DNA of 64,000 bases from Isochrysis galbana (Eukaryota > Haptophyta > Isochrysidales > Isochrysidaceae), in contig CM030939.1 in the NCBI GenBank assembly GCA_018136815.1, forward strand, positions 1,399,777 to 1,463,776, given 5' to 3'. The notes below the pieces were generated by a model. It saw only the letters and a program-made list of their open reading frames with translations. It ran no database searches and was not told the DNA's origin. The position numbers and the translations under genes were made by a program. Each line of letters opens with the position of its first letter. The first letter of the stretch is position 1. Positions 1-10,345 of this stretch are shown in pieces.

Positions 1-589
1 ACCAGGTGACCCGCACACGCGTCACAAAACTTGGTGTTGCTGAGGGAATGGTGCCTAGGTACACTTGGAACATTTAATGAGGACATGCATGTGGTAACTC
101 AATAGCCAAGGTTTGGGACAAAATAACATGGTATGCTCATGTTCTCACCTAGCAAAGTAGCAAAGTCCGTCCTAGTTTCTAGGACTGGTCCTAGAAAGCT
201 GGGTACCTTTATCCGTACAACTTTCTTTGAAAGTTGTTCTTTGTTTGTCGCGATGTCTCAGAGAAAGAAATAAAAAAAATCAACAATAATTAACTAGAAC
301 TAGCCGCCACTGGCCACTGGCATGTGACGGATCGAGCATGACCAAGATGTCGTTCCGTCAATTATGGGACATCAATCGAATGCGGAGCCATCAAACATCA
401 AATGTCCATAGTTATTTATATAACAATATTCACATATGATGACCCTATTATCGATGTTTAACATATACGGCGCACGCTTTCAGGGGTTGGGCTAATTTTG
501 GCATTCAGTCCCTCGCCCATAGCTCGCAGGGTGCAATAATCACACCTGTGTAACATGTGCCGGCAAAGGCTCACAATTACTCCAGGTGG

Positions 590-760
590 CCACGCCGTGC
601 GTGCCGATGTGCATCGGTTCCCCCGCGGAGACGCCGTGCATGCGCATGTCGACTGGTTTCTCTGCCGTTCCCTACAATTACGTAAACATGCAATATAAGA
701 GAGATCTCTCACGGGACGTGTGATGAGTGATGAGTTGCAATCACCCATGTGCACCACATC
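590..760 (+). repeat. Single copy of the unit that is tandem at 49.3-49.77 kb
   Basis: This stretch carries the same ordered blocks as the array at 49310-49770: GGTTCCCCCGCGGAGACGCCGTG, a TTTCTCTGC block, ACATGCAATATAAGAGAGAT, then GATGAGTTGCAATCACCCAT. Here it occurs once and leads directly into the hairpin-plus-ATG module at 795. The two loci, nearly 49 kb apart, therefore share a composite repeat. Function unknown. Confidence 0.6.
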
Positions 761-794
761 CACATCGCTTTTCGCTCTCTTTGCGTGGGCATCA

Positions 795-860
795 AAAACT
801 ATTGTTATAGTCTTAGCGATGGAGCGCGCGCCGAGGTCGTTTGCCTTCATTTGGTACCCC
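795..860 (+). repeat. Hairpin-plus-start-codon module, copy 1
   Basis: AAAACTAT-TGTT-ATAGTCTT can fold as 8-bp arms with one mismatch and a 4-nt loop, followed by AGCG and then ATGGAGCGCGCGCCG. The same hairpin, spacer and first five codons (MERAP) start the gag-like frame at 50872 on the other strand. Here the frame diverges after codon 5, so this looks like a truncated or recombined copy. Confidence 0.6.
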
Positions 861-2198
861 TCGTTTCCAAATACGCGATGCGGGGCCACCACGAGGGAGT
901 CCCAATCCTAGGGGTGGGAGGGCGAGGGAGGGTGAAGGCGCGGGGGCGGCCCCAGTCTCGGCCGCGTCACAGGTACCCCTCCTGCCCTTGCGCCCTGTCC
1001 CTGCGCCCCTGCTCTCCCTCTTTGTCGACCCCACCTCTCCCTCCGCCCCCTCGACTGCCTCCCTTGGTCACGTAGCCGCCACGCGCCTCCGACAGGTACT
1101 TGCGGAGCTCGGTGCGACGACGGTCGACCTCCTCCTCGGTCATCATGGATCCGTTCTTCGCTGCCATCGCTCGACGCTCAGTCCGCGGCCTTTCTCCCTC
1201 CCCCTCTGCGACTTCTCTCTTTGACTCCAATAATAGGGTCGTCGGAGATTGCTCGTCACCGAGTTTCGCGTGTCTTCGGAATCATTCCCTCCCTTTCGTT
1301 GTTGTAGTAGATTGTTCCTCTTTCTTCGCTGTCGCCGTTGTTTGCAGGAGATGAGACGCGTGTCGTCTGCGGTTGCACCCACCGCAACACCCGAGCAAAA
1401 CTCCTGTAAAAGGGAGAAATGGGTGGGACGATGCGTACAAATAGGTTGCCGCGTCAAGCTTCCGAATTTGTGCTCAAAGGGCCCACGGGTGCTCTCGTCT
1501 TCTATTTCCAGCGTCGCCTTCCATGTTTGGTTTCTCGGTTAACTTGGGTGCCTCTCGCCTCGTTGTTCTAATTCTGGGTTTCTTCTATTTCGGTTGATTT
1601 GTTCGCGGATTTCTCCTATTTCGGTTGCTTTGTTCTCCTTCCATGCCGCTCGTCGAGACGACTCGAATTTAGTCGGGGAGTGTCGTATTCCATACGATGA
1701 CAGACTTTTACTTCTAACCGGTGGTTTATTTTAAGCCTCAAGGTCTCGTCGGCGACATTCTACCCCTTCTCTTACTTTCTTTCGATGTCATCAAACGTTC
1801 CACGACTGTCTTCCGTCTTCTCTTCATGCATCGGTTGTAGTCTTCCGTCTTCTCTTCGTATATCGGCGGTAGCTCCACAGCGAGGTCTGCTCTCGTTGTT
1901 CCGACTTCTCTGTTTCGCATGTCTGTGCGCCGATGAGTTGCCTTGGTGCCGACGCTTGACAGTCCGCCCTGAGTGTGGTTAGTTTTCGCCCTGTTTGGTT
2001 TAGTTCGTGTGTGTCTGTGTGGCGAGGGGTCTTTTTGAGTCCCTGCGTTGTAGTCTCTCGTGTCTACCTTGGACCTAAGAAGCTCTCATTCTCCTTCTCT
2101 CTCTTCCTCTAGCTCGCTAGCTAGCCTCGGCCCTACCCTCCAACGCCGCGCGTTGTGAGCCTCCGAACCTCCTTCTCTCTTCTCGTCCCTCGCACTCG

Positions 2199-2426
2199 AT
2201 GGTAGAAGCTGTCAGACCCGACTTCTACTATGACCTCTCAGACATATTCCCGCAAGCAACCACTTACGACTCTTTCACGGCCGCGTCAGCTGCCGGCTCG
2301 ATCGAACGGCCCTCTGCCCACGAGCCAGTAGTCATCGCGTGTTCGACAAAGCGGCAAGGGGGCTGGACCTACGACACATTACCTAAAGTAGCTAAATCTC
2401 TGGGTAGGAATCACAGCAGTTATTAA
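2199..2426 (+). CDS. Short unassigned open frame
   Basis: A 75-codon frame starting with ATG, rich in Ser/Ala/Asp/Tyr and not low-complexity. Its last ~15 codons lie in a copy of the LINE 3' end that begins near 2386, so it is probably an older frame truncated by that insertion or chance coding. No family recognised. Low confidence that it is expressed. Confidence 0.2.
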   Translation: MVEAVRPDFYYDLSDIFPQATTYDSFTAASAAGSIERPSAHEPVVIACSTKRQGGWTYDTLPKVAKSLGRNHSSY

Positions 2427-2690
2427 AGAGGGAGCCTAAAGTACTTAAGGGAGAATAACCAAAGCTAACACCGAAATCAAAGGACGAGCCACAGTCTCCC
2501 GCCCCCTTCTTCCAACTCCTGGCCGAAGCAGCGCGCGCGGCCTCCCCGGAACCAGCTTCTCCGCTAATGAGGGAACTGGGGAAGGGGGAGGGGGTTGTTA
2601 GGGGTTAAGGTTGGGTAGTAGGGAGGTACACTAGCACACTGCCTCACGCCGCACACGTAGCGGGGTTTTTTAAGAAGATTTTTTTTTCTC
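2386..2690 (+). mobile_element. LINE 3' end, 5'-truncated copy
   Basis: It aligns by eye with 42599-42912 and 20545-20735: AGCCACAGTCTCCCGCCCCC, then GAAGCAGCGCGCGCGGCCTC, then GTTGTTAGGGGTTAAGGTTG, ending at TTTTTTAAGAAGATTTTTTTT. In the longest copy this segment directly follows a reverse-transcriptase zinc-finger C-terminus, so it is the 3' untranslated end of a non-LTR retrotransposon. 5' truncation is typical of LINE insertion. The conserved end is a T-tract rather than a poly(A) tail. Confidence 0.7.
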
Positions 2691-2911
2691 TTTGCGTGGG
2701 CATGATATTTTTTTGTTACCTGTTGAGCACACACGTAGGGTGACCCAATAGCGCAACTGGGCTCATTCACTATGAATTTTTACCACATGGTGGTGCTTGT
2801 GCGCGAGTGACTAGTCTGGGTGCTACACTTTTGATTGAATGCGCTCAACGTCGGCAAATGTTGTACTAGTAAGGGTGTTCATGGCAGCGCCTTCTCCCAC
2901 CCATCGCTCAT

Positions 2912-2991
2912 CGTCAACGTGCCAGTGCTCAGCCTTGGATGATAGTGCGTCCGTCAACGTGCCAGTGCTCAGCCTCGGATGATAGTGTGTC
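2912..2991. repeat. 40-bp tandem duplication at the polymerase 3' end
   Basis: Two adjacent 40-bp copies of CGTCAACGTGCCAGTGCTCAGCC and following bases differ at only a few positions. The stop codon of the minus-strand polymerase gene (TGA at 2931-2929) lies in the distal copy. Because 40 is not a multiple of three, the two copies are read in different frames, so the duplication altered the protein's last ~20 residues. Confidence 0.75.
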
Positions 2992-5900
2992 CTTCCTGCT
3001 CATATGCCGACTGCGAGCATTGCCCGTAGGCTCATCAAGCTCATCCGAGCACGATTGCTCATCCAACATCTCCTCCCCTTCCTCCCACTCGTCCCAAGGC
3101 ACGATGGTGATCGTTGGCCTAGTGCGGGCCAGCGTATCTGGGTCGGGCGATAGGCGAGCGCACAGATGCTTTTCGCTTGCACTGCTTGCCCCCACATGCT
3201 GAGGCGTGGGGGGGGCAAGCTTAGCCTCCGCGCTTTCCACAGGATCCCGTCTTCCTTGTGGCACTTGCTGCACCCCAGAGGTCAAAATTCCTACCGGCTT
3301 CTTGGCAGTATGGAAGAAGCGCTCAATCGGCGCCCCGGCCTCCTCAGCACCATCGTAATCAGCGGTAAGCACAAGCCGCGTGAGTCTCGCGGAAGGAAGA
3401 GCCTTCAAAGTGAGGACATCCAAAGCGCGTCGTACAATGGTGAGGGCTGCGGCTTCAGTGGCAAAATCCGCTCCACCATCCCTCGCATCCTGGCATCCGA
3501 CTGGCCCGATACGCACGCTCGCCGGCCACGGCATTCTCGCCGAGCGTATGGCGCCGGCCATGCCGCCACCGGCTTCTGCGTCGTTTTCATACCCTGTCCT
3601 CCAGCTTACGTTCAAGCGCCGCGGTCGCCTTCCGTCGTCGCGGCATCGACGCAGCAGCGTGCGTGCCAAAGCCGCGAGAGTTTCCTCGTGTTGGCGCCGC
3701 TCACTCGTCGGCGGAAAGGAGAGCTCGGCTGCTAAAGTGCGCGGGGGGCCTCGTTCGACCACGCTGCCGTACTCGCCTCGTGCGAGCTTGCGCACGGCCG
3801 CCGCGTCGGCCGTGCCCACAGCAGAAGCTAGCTTTGCGCCGTCAAACTCCAACACCTGCCCCACAGTCACCTCGTGCGGCGCCGTGCCCGTACCCAATGC
3901 GGACGCCACGGCCTCCGCCAACGCACGCCCTCTCTTTCCTTGGAAGCCCGGCACCTTCACAATGAGGCGCGAGCGCAGCAGACGCGCCTCGTCCTCATCC
4001 GCCACCGCGGCCAAGCCGCTGCCAATATCTCCCCCGGGCTTGGCCGCGGCCGAGAGCATGCGTGCAATCAGCTTGCCACGACCCACACCCGCTGTCAAGG
4101 GTAGCCCAAGCTCCGCAGCGACCGCACTGCGCATCTCTGCTGCCACGGCACAGCCTCGGCGCAAATCGCCACTAAGATGAATCACGCCCCCACCGCCCCA
4201 GACCACCGCTGCCGTGTCGGCAGCGTGCTCATCCTCCCCGGCGTCTTGTGCTCCAGCCACATGTGCAGTCACGTCCACATAGAAGTCATCATATGATGTT
4301 TTCTCCACCGGGCCCCACCGTCTTAAGACGAGCCGGATCTTCTCGCCGATCGCTCGGTATCGCTCGACACGCATGGGCAGCACCACCAGCCCGGCGCAGC
4401 GCTCCCGCGCCTCCGCGATCGATACCGATCCCATTTCGACCAGCCGGTGGATGCTCTGCCGACCACGTGCCCCCACGCCGTCGCCCTTGCGCAGCCCTGC
4501 CGCCTTGGCTTCCGACGACAGCGCGACGAAGCCGCCCGAGTTGAACTGAGAGACGGCCACCGGCACACCAGCTAGCCACGGGCAGTCGAGCCGCTCAACA
4601 GAGACGTAGAAGTTGTCCACATCCACGTGAATAACGACGCGAGGAGCATCAGGTAAACAACGCACGATCTGTCCGGGAACTCCCAGGGCTTGGCCCGACA
4701 CCGTCGAAACGATCGCCTCGGGCGTCGAGGCCTCGCTCTCCGTCGGTGTCGAGGGCCGAGCCGCCCCTTCAGCCTCTATGGCGGCGGCGTGGGCCTCGAG
4801 CGCCGCAGGTCCAGCCACCGCCCGGCCCGCGAAGCCTAGCTCGTGTGTGCCGCGCCCATCGCGCGCGCGCTTCTGCGCCCCAAACATCGTGCGGACGCTC
4901 GGCTGCGAGGCGCCTCGCGGCACAAACGCGTGGGCGCGGAGCTCGAGCTGCGCGGCGCGCTGGTCGGCAGGCAGCTCGCGCGCCCACGCAGCGAGCGCGG
5001 AGGCGCAGGCACGGACGAGCGCCACCACACGCCCGCCGTACTCGTCGCCCTCGTGGAGCCGCGCAGCCGCCGCGTCGCCACCCGCATGCCCGGCCTCCAC
5101 GAAAAGCGTTTGCGGCGATAGTACATGCTGTGCGTCGCCCTCCCGTTGCGCCCGCTCACAGCTGAGGTACGGTACGCCACCTCGGAGCGCACACCCCGGC
5201 CGGACTCTCGCAAAGATGGACGGGCCGTCGATGGGGAACGTGCGACCATGCGTGGGCCCAAAAGCGTGATTTGGCCCAGGCGTCACCACCGTGCCGCACC
5301 CTCTCCAGCCGATGGTCAGCCGGGTGGGCGCCTCGCCAAAAGAAAGTACGTGGTGTGACAGCTTCTCCTCCAGGTCGAGGCAAAGCGCGAGCAAGATCCA
5401 CCGCGCACGGCTCTCGTTAGTCCTCTCGCGCGTCGCATGTGGCTCGAATAGCCAGCCGCCTACGCGCACAGCCGGACCGCCCTTCCCCGTGTGCTCGCGC
5501 AGAGCCAGCGATGAGAGCAGGTCAAAGGCGAGCCATGATGTGACTGAACAAGAGCGTGGTGGGGCTGCAGTCACGGCGGAGCTATCCACACCCCGGCAGC
5601 GCGAGTGCGCCGCCTCCGCGGCCGACTGGCCGAGGCCCAGCTCGGCCTTCAGGTCAACGATGCTCAGCCGGCGCAGCTCCGTCGCGCTCTCAATGCCCAG
5701 GCGTCGAAGCGCCTCGCCGTGCCCGCCGAGCCCCGGGATGCGCGTGGCAGCACAGCTTCCGAGCAGCATCTCGGTGTCCGCCTCGCCACGCACAACGAAA
5801 ACTCTTGCGCCTGCACCACTTAAAAGATCCACCGCCTTTGCGTGCGTCGACGCGAGCTTAGCGAGCAGCTTGTTGTGCGCCACACCGCAACTGACGGGCA

Positions 5901-6933
5901 AACCGGTCGCAGCGCGCACCGCAGCGGGGAGTACAGCCGCCAGCTGCTCGGCGAGTGAGAGCACGTCTACCGAACCAGCGGCAAACGCAGCATCGGTTCC
6001 CACCTCGATGTATCCTTCGTCGATCGAGGCCCGCTCGATTGTCGCACGGCCGCAAACCTCCTCAACGGTCGCTGCAATTGCTGTGAAGAGCTCGCGCGAG
6101 GCCTTCTGGTACGGCCCGTACCACGTGCGCGGCCCCGGCCAGTCACGCCAGTACGCGTGGACCAGCCGGCCGCCTGCAGGCGCAAGGAGCGCTGTGGCGG
6201 CTGCCGGGCTCATGTGCTTCACGACGCCCAACTTGCGCGCCGAGGACGAGGCGCACACCACGTCGTTGTACTGGTATAAGGCGATTGGCGGCCCGTCGTC
6301 GCTGCCTAGCCCACTGCTGAATGCGCGCCTTCCCGCCAAGCTCCCCGAGCGGTCCCCTCCAACTGCGCTCGCTGCTTCTTCCCCATCAACTCCATCCCGA
6401 CAGTCAACCTGTTCCCTCGCGCGCCCCTCCCACGCTTCCCCTGTCGTCCGCACCTCCGCCGGGCCTGTCTCGTGAATGCCATAGCTCATCAGACTTCCAG
6501 CTGCTGTCCTCGCAAGCCCTCTCTGCGGCTGGCCTTCTTCTCCCCCGCATCTTGAACGAGCGCGCCCACAAACCTCTCTCTTGGAGCAGCTTGGCCCTTC
6601 CCATCCTCCCGTCTGAAGCCGTACGGGCGGCCCTCCCTTCAGTGGCGTTCCGCCACCTCTGATTTCACCTCCAACCTCTCTCTGATTCTCTCCCTGATTC
6701 TCTCCCCGAACCTCTCCCTGAACCTCTCCCTGAACATTTCTCTGAATCTCTCCCTGAACGTCTCTTCCACCCTCTCTCCGAATCTCTCTTTCTCTCTCTC
6801 CCCCTCTCCCTCTCTCTCCCTGCCCTCCTCTCTCTCTCTCCTCTCCGAGCGTGCCGTCCCGCGCGTGCACGGAGAGAAAGAAGCGGTCGGCGTCGACGTG
6901 CACGACGGCGCGCCGCCACGCCAACCCCGCCAT
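2929..6933 (-). CDS. Fused double Y-family translesion DNA polymerase (eta/iota type)
   Basis: The 1334-residue protein contains two Y-family (DinB/UmuC) polymerase halves in tandem. Half 1 has HVDADRFF (residues 12-19) and SIDE (303-306), with ARKLGVVKHM after the palm start. Half 2 has HVDVDNFY (769-776) and SYDD (880-883), in which the usual catalytic Glu is Asp. Each half ends in a PCNA-interaction-like motif: QPSVRTMF (677-684) and APIERFF (1201-1207). In this family these polymerases copy past damaged template bases in the nucleus. Residues ~27-213 of half 1 are a low-complexity insert encoded by CT-rich DNA, either a real insertion or an unspotted intron. The start is ATG at 6933, shortly before the first motif. 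Single Y-polymerases are common; a tandem fusion is unusual. Confidence 0.8.
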   Translation of the reverse strand: MAGLAWRRAVVHVDADRFFLSVHARDGTLGEERERGGQGERGRGGEREREIRREGGRDVQGEIQRNVQGEVQGEVRGENQGENQREVGGEIRGGGTPLKGGPPVRLQTGGWEGPSCSKREVCGRARSRCGGEEGQPQRGLARTAAGSLMSYGIHETGPAEVRTTGEAWEGRAREQVDCRDGVDGEEAASAVGGDRSGSLAGRRAFSSGLGSDDGPPIALYQYNDVVCASSSARKLGVVKHMSPAAATALLAPAGGRLVHAYWRDWPGPRTWYGPYQKASRELFTAIAATVEEVCGRATIERASIDEGYIEVGTDAAFAAGSVDVLSLAEQLAAVLPAAVRAATGLPVSCGVAHNKLLAKLASTHAKAVDLLSGAGARVFVVRGEADTEMLLGSCAATRIPGLGGHGEALRRLGIESATELRRLSIVDLKAELGLGQSAAEAAHSRCRGVDSSAVTAAPPRSCSVTSWLAFDLLSSLALREHTGKGGPAVRVGGWLFEPHATRERTNESRARWILLALCLDLEEKLSHHVLSFGEAPTRLTIGWRGCGTVVTPGPNHAFGPTHGRTFPIDGPSIFARVRPGCALRGGVPYLSCERAQREGDAQHVLSPQTLFVEAGHAGGDAAAARLHEGDEYGGRVVALVRACASALAAWARELPADQRAAQLELRAHAFVPRGASQPSVRTMFGAQKRARDGRGTHELGFAGRAVAGPAALEAHAAAIEAEGAARPSTPTESEASTPEAIVSTVSGQALGVPGQIVRCLPDAPRVVIHVDVDNFYVSVERLDCPWLAGVPVAVSQFNSGGFVALSSEAKAAGLRKGDGVGARGRQSIHRLVEMGSVSIAEARERCAGLVVLPMRVERYRAIGEKIRLVLRRWGPVEKTSYDDFYVDVTAHVAGAQDAGEDEHAADTAAVVWGGGGVIHLSGDLRRGCAVAAEMRSAVAAELGLPLTAGVGRGKLIARMLSAAAKPGGDIGSGLAAVADEDEARLLRSRLIVKVPGFQGKRGRALAEAVASALGTGTAPHEVTVGQVLEFDGAKLASAVGTADAAAVRKLARGEYGSVVERGPPRTLAAELSFPPTSERRQHEETLAALARTLLRRCRDDGRRPRRLNVSWRTGYENDAEAGGGMAGAIRSARMPWPASVRIGPVGCQDARDGGADFATEAAALTIVRRALDVLTLKALPSARLTRLVLTADYDGAEEAGAPIERFFHTAKKPVGILTSGVQQVPQGRRDPVESAEAKLAPPTPQHVGASSASEKHLCARLSPDPDTLARTRPTITIVPWDEWEEGEEMLDEQSCSDELDEPTGNARSRHMSRKDTLSSEAEHWHVDGRTIIQG

Positions 6934-7086
6934 CGCCCAGCGGGTCCACAGCTAGGGGAGAGGAACCAGCACCCTCCCCCTCCCCTCTCCTTCGTTCCCC
7001 TTTCTCCTCCTCCTCCCACCCACCACCACCACCACCACCACCCTCCTCGTCTTCTCTGCTTCTTCCCCCCCCTCCCTCTTTTTCTT

Positions 7087-7405
7087 TTAGGGTTAGGGTT
7101 AGATGTGAGGAATAGGAGTAAAATGTAAAGTACAACCTCCTTACTCCTCCCATTTTTTTCTCTCTCTGGCAATTGGAGCATTGGAGCTCGCTCCCAAACC
7201 CGATGTGGTACACGTTATTCATTATCATAAAGTACCACGAGAGATACCCTTTCAGGCTACGCGAGGACGACGGTCGATTCGACACGAAATGTCTGAGAGA
7301 ATTTAGAACTTTGAATAACGTTGTAGTAGGCTACGGTAGGTAGTAGTAGTAGGTAGTAGTAGTAGTACGTAGTAGTAGTAGTAGTAGAGACGTAGTAGTA
7401 AGGTA
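7087..7405. repeat. Short TTAGGG run and (TAG)n microsatellite
   Basis: TTTTAGGGTTAGGGTTAG at about 7087-7104 resembles 2-3 telomere units, too few to be a telomere. From about 7320 to 7405 there is an imperfect TAG/GTA trinucleotide array. No gene is seen between the polymerase start and the LTR-like repeat at 7505. Confidence 0.6.
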
Positions 7406-7504
7406 GTCTCTTAACTTACGTCCACATTCCGAAGGGAGAAGGGAGTCTCAAATTGGGACCTTATATTTGTAATGCATTTGTCTGACGAATTGTGATGGCC
7501 CATA

Positions 7505-8330
7505 GGGCCTGAGGGCAATGAGGAAGGGGCCAAGCCGGCGGCAGGCGCGGCTGAGGAGAAGACTTCGGAGACGCTGACGGGCTGAGGCCCGTCAGCAGAG
7601 GAAGGCGGGCAGGCGGGCTTGAGCGAGGGCGAGGACGGCGGCGAGAGCGACATCGAGCGAGCGGCGAGAGGCGAGTGTGAGTGTGAGGAGGGCTGTGGTG
7701 GCCGGGGCTGGCGAGGCGAGGAGGAGGGATTGTAGGGTATGAGTGTTACGAGAGCGAGAGCGACGAGAGCGAGAGCGACGACGGATGACGACTGACGACA
7801 GGACGACGGACAGAGACACCCAGGAAAACACCCCGACTCTCGCCCCACGACTTTCTCACATAACTCGACTGAAATCAAACCCAAACACTCCGATCAGACA
7901 ACGACGGACGACGACCAAAGGGCGATCTGTCGGCGATCTTGTCTGGAACGGGAATCGCATCATAACGGAAACGAGAGGCAATCTTGCTACGCAGGATTCC
8001 AGGAGACCTACCGAATAAGACGAGAGAAGTGCGATGTGCCTAAGGGGGAGATACGAAGAGGTTGTAAATTCAACCTGATTGCCCCTAGAAGCAGATAAAG
8101 AACCGCAGGGGAGATAGCAAATTAAACCTATCTGCGAGGCGCCTGGGAGGAAGAAAGGTGGAGAAACTTCCCTTCTCTTTCGAGAGAAAGAGAGAGGGCG
8201 CTCCACAACTCACTAACCCATGCATCCAAGCGAAGCTTTTGACCGAGAACGAGAGAAAGCAGAGAATTATAACGATAAATACCGAATGACGAAGAGAATG
8301 CCTAACGAGCGTCGATTCGCGAATGCGACA
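7505..8330 (-). mobile_element. Degraded LTR-like copy (relative of the 57.6-59.4 kb solo LTRs)
   Basis: On the minus strand it starts at TGTCGCATTCGCGAATCGAC, as do the intact copies, and contains the same style of Ser/Pro/Ala-rich short frame (AACTCGPro-type, with 'SPPSSPSLKPACPPSSADG'). Its downstream end has diverged and no matching target duplication is visible. The interval 8331-8756 holds no gene I recognise. Confidence 0.45.
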
Positions 8331-8756
8331 CCCCCCTGCTAGGATCGAGCGTCCCGCGAGGAAAGAAGAGAACCTATCGGATAGCGGAAAGCTCCAAACA
8401 AGCCACGCAAACGGTGGAAGAGCAATCCTCAACGAGACCGAATGACGAAGAACGAATGAAACAATAAATTCGAATGGAGAGCCACGCGCCAAACGCGTCG
8501 AACCCAGACGGAAGACGTGACGAGTGACGCGAAGAGTGACGACCGAGAAGATACGAATCATCGAGAATCGATAAGAACGCGGAACAGTGCCTATGAACGC
8601 CGTCATCCGCGTGCGCGCTCACTACCAGATGTGCTAAAGTTGTCCGTAGTTAGTGCTATTTCTTATGGGCTTAATTTTCCGCGACCTATTGCTTGATCAG
8701 ATTGTATATTATAATTATATATAGTATGGCTCTCATTCATATTCCAAAACAAAATA

Positions 8757-9207
8757 TCAAACCTTACGATCATTGTAGCGCAACATGAGCCCGGCTTGCA
8801 CTTGATCGGCGAGACTCGAGGACTGCAAGTGACCAAACATACACTTCAACATAGAGAACACACGCTCACAAGAAGCAGATGATGGGGTAAGAGAGAAAGC
8901 AATACGAGCAGCCGATGCCCATGTGGGAATCTTTGAACGATTGCATGCCCACCACTGTAGCACTTTGATGGTGAAATCCTTGACGTCTCCACGATCCACT
9001 GCGAAGTCTCGGGCTGCGGCAACGTACACGGGCAGCTCTCTCAGCAAGTTGCTAGCACCATTCGGCAAGATTGCAAACGAATTCATCGCGCAAAGCGAAT
9101 GAACCCACGCAGAATCCACTGCATGAGCATACGAGGGATCGAAGGCCCTCAGCAGACCCATCTCTTGCTTGATGTTGTTCCTTGCAATGATACGGAGCCG
9201 CACAATT
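8757..9207 (-). pseudogene. hAT-family transposase, C-terminal fragment
   Basis: The last ~150 residues carry the hAT C-terminal dimerisation signature: WW, then a 'P.WASAARIAFSLTPSS' segment, SCERVFSMLK, and a terminal LMLRYND. In the family this region supports transposase dimerisation and part of the catalytic site. Upstream the frame runs into a G/C homopolymer tract (9219-9265) that translates as polyproline, so the N-terminal BED finger and most of the RNase-H core are missing. It is a fossil, not an active transposase. Confidence 0.75.
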
Positions 9208-9389
9208 GTCTGACAAGCGGGGGGGAGGGGGGAGGGGGGGGGGGGGACGGGGGAGGGGGGGGGGGAGTTTTGCGCTTGGTTTCGTATTCCCGCTAAAACA
9301 CCCATAAGTTTTGTGTGAGTTTCGCGCCGCCTCGCCTCTAGGGAAGTTTTGTAATAAGTTTCGCGAAACTCTTACCAGGCCCTAGCGCC

Positions 9390-9650
9390 TTGCGCCTTTC
9401 ATTGCGCAATGATGGATTGAAATCGCCCGCTTGGGCGTGGCCCACCTCCCCCTTGGGATGGTGTGCTCTTGTTTGCCTTGCGCCCTTCATTGCGCAATGG
9501 ATCTAAATCGCCCACTTGGCACGTGGGCGTGGCCCACCTCCCCTCTGGGATGGTGTGGTCCTGTTTGCCTTGCGCCATTGCGCAATGGATCAAATCGCCC
9601 ACTGGGCGTGGCCCACCTTCCCATTGGGGAACATGGTGTGGTCTTTCTTT
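9390..9650. repeat. Three-copy 88-bp tandem repeat with an ATTGCGCAAT palindrome
   Basis: ATTGCGCAAT occurs at 9401, 9489 and 9577, exactly 88 bp apart. Each is followed by an AATCGCCC block, GGGCGTGGCCCACCT, a GGGATGGTGTG-like block and TTTGCCTTGCGCC, the last copy being incomplete. The array abuts the hAT fragment. The rest, to about 10160, shows nothing I can name. Confidence 0.75.
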
Positions 9651-10164
9651 TCCACGCCGCTCGCTCGATTGTTTGCTCGCTCGATCTTCTTCTCTTGAGT
9701 TATCCTTTCTTTCGATTTAGGAGGCGGAATGAGAGATGAGAGAGTCGACTGGGTTTGTCCGTTTGTTTGTTTGTAAGCGTCATACGTCATGCCCCGTACT
9801 CCGCTTAGGAGGGGGTTTCACGGATGGTTTTGCGTGGTGTGGACCCTAAAACTTATATTGGGATGAGGAGGTGGAGAGGGCCGCATGAGTCGAGCCGTGA
9901 TCTCTCCCCTTCTCTCCTTGTTCGCTGGTGTGAGTCTCCCACGCAATCCCCCCGTGTGTGCGTTTGATTTGTGGAGCGATACTGTTAGTGTGCCCTGTGC
10001 GTGCGTTTAGTGGCCCCCTTTGGTATCTTTTAACTTGTCATGAAGTAACAGGATGCGCGGCGCGCCGCGCCGCGGTCTCATCCTCAAGCCACAAGGGGGC
10101 GCGCTGTGGCCTCCTTGTGATACGAGCGAGCGGCGAGAGGCGAGGGCGAGCGAGGGGGTGATCC

Positions 10165-10345
10165 GTGGTCGGTTGTCAAAGCCCACCTTTTCCGAGACAG
10201 CCCAGCGGCTATTTTGCTACCAAGTGGACGAAACCTCATCACTCCTCTGGGTACCTAGGTATCCTGCATGGAGGTATGTGGTATGTTCTAACGCTAACGG
10301 ACTTCTACAACATTCAGTGCGGTAACGCGGACGGTAGCTAACGGT
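10165..10345 (+). pseudogene. LINE reverse-transcriptase C-terminal fragment
   Basis: The translated stretch AQRLFCYQVDE...WVPRYPAWRYV matches AQRLFCYQVDR...GYLGILAWRYI of the longer LINE copy at 42245-42335, with the GGTAACGCGGACGGTAG block shared downstream. Its frame breaks after about 55 codons. It is an isolated internal piece of the same non-LTR family. The flanking 10346-10691 contains no gene I recognise. Confidence 0.65.

Larger units (their letters stand above)
1..2198. other. AT-richer spacer, no gene recognised
   Basis: I see no convincing gene. Visible items are a perfect hairpin near 180-205 (TTTCTAGGA, loop CTGG, TCCTAGAAA), a segment at about 346-420 that recurs near 49195-49260 (both carry the run GTCGTTCCGTCAATT and the run CAAATGTCCATAGTTATTTATA), and a C/T-rich stretch from about 950 to 2180. 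The reading frames in the C/T-rich part are low-complexity and look spurious. Confidence 0.6.

Noticed and set aside
3380-4180. Plus-strand frames opposite the polymerase (also 5291-6475 and 53502-55830)
   Set aside because: Ser/Ala/Arg-rich shadows of GC-rich minus-strand genes, with no domain.
7087-7105. Telomere
   Set aside because: Only two to three TTAGGG-like units inside unique sequence; a similar CCCTAA pair is at about 57939. Too short for a telomere.
8085-8606. 173-codon minus-strand membrane-like frame
   Set aside because: Lies within a degraded LTR-like repeat and its upstream flank; hydrophobicity arises from a GAACGA-rich opposite strand.
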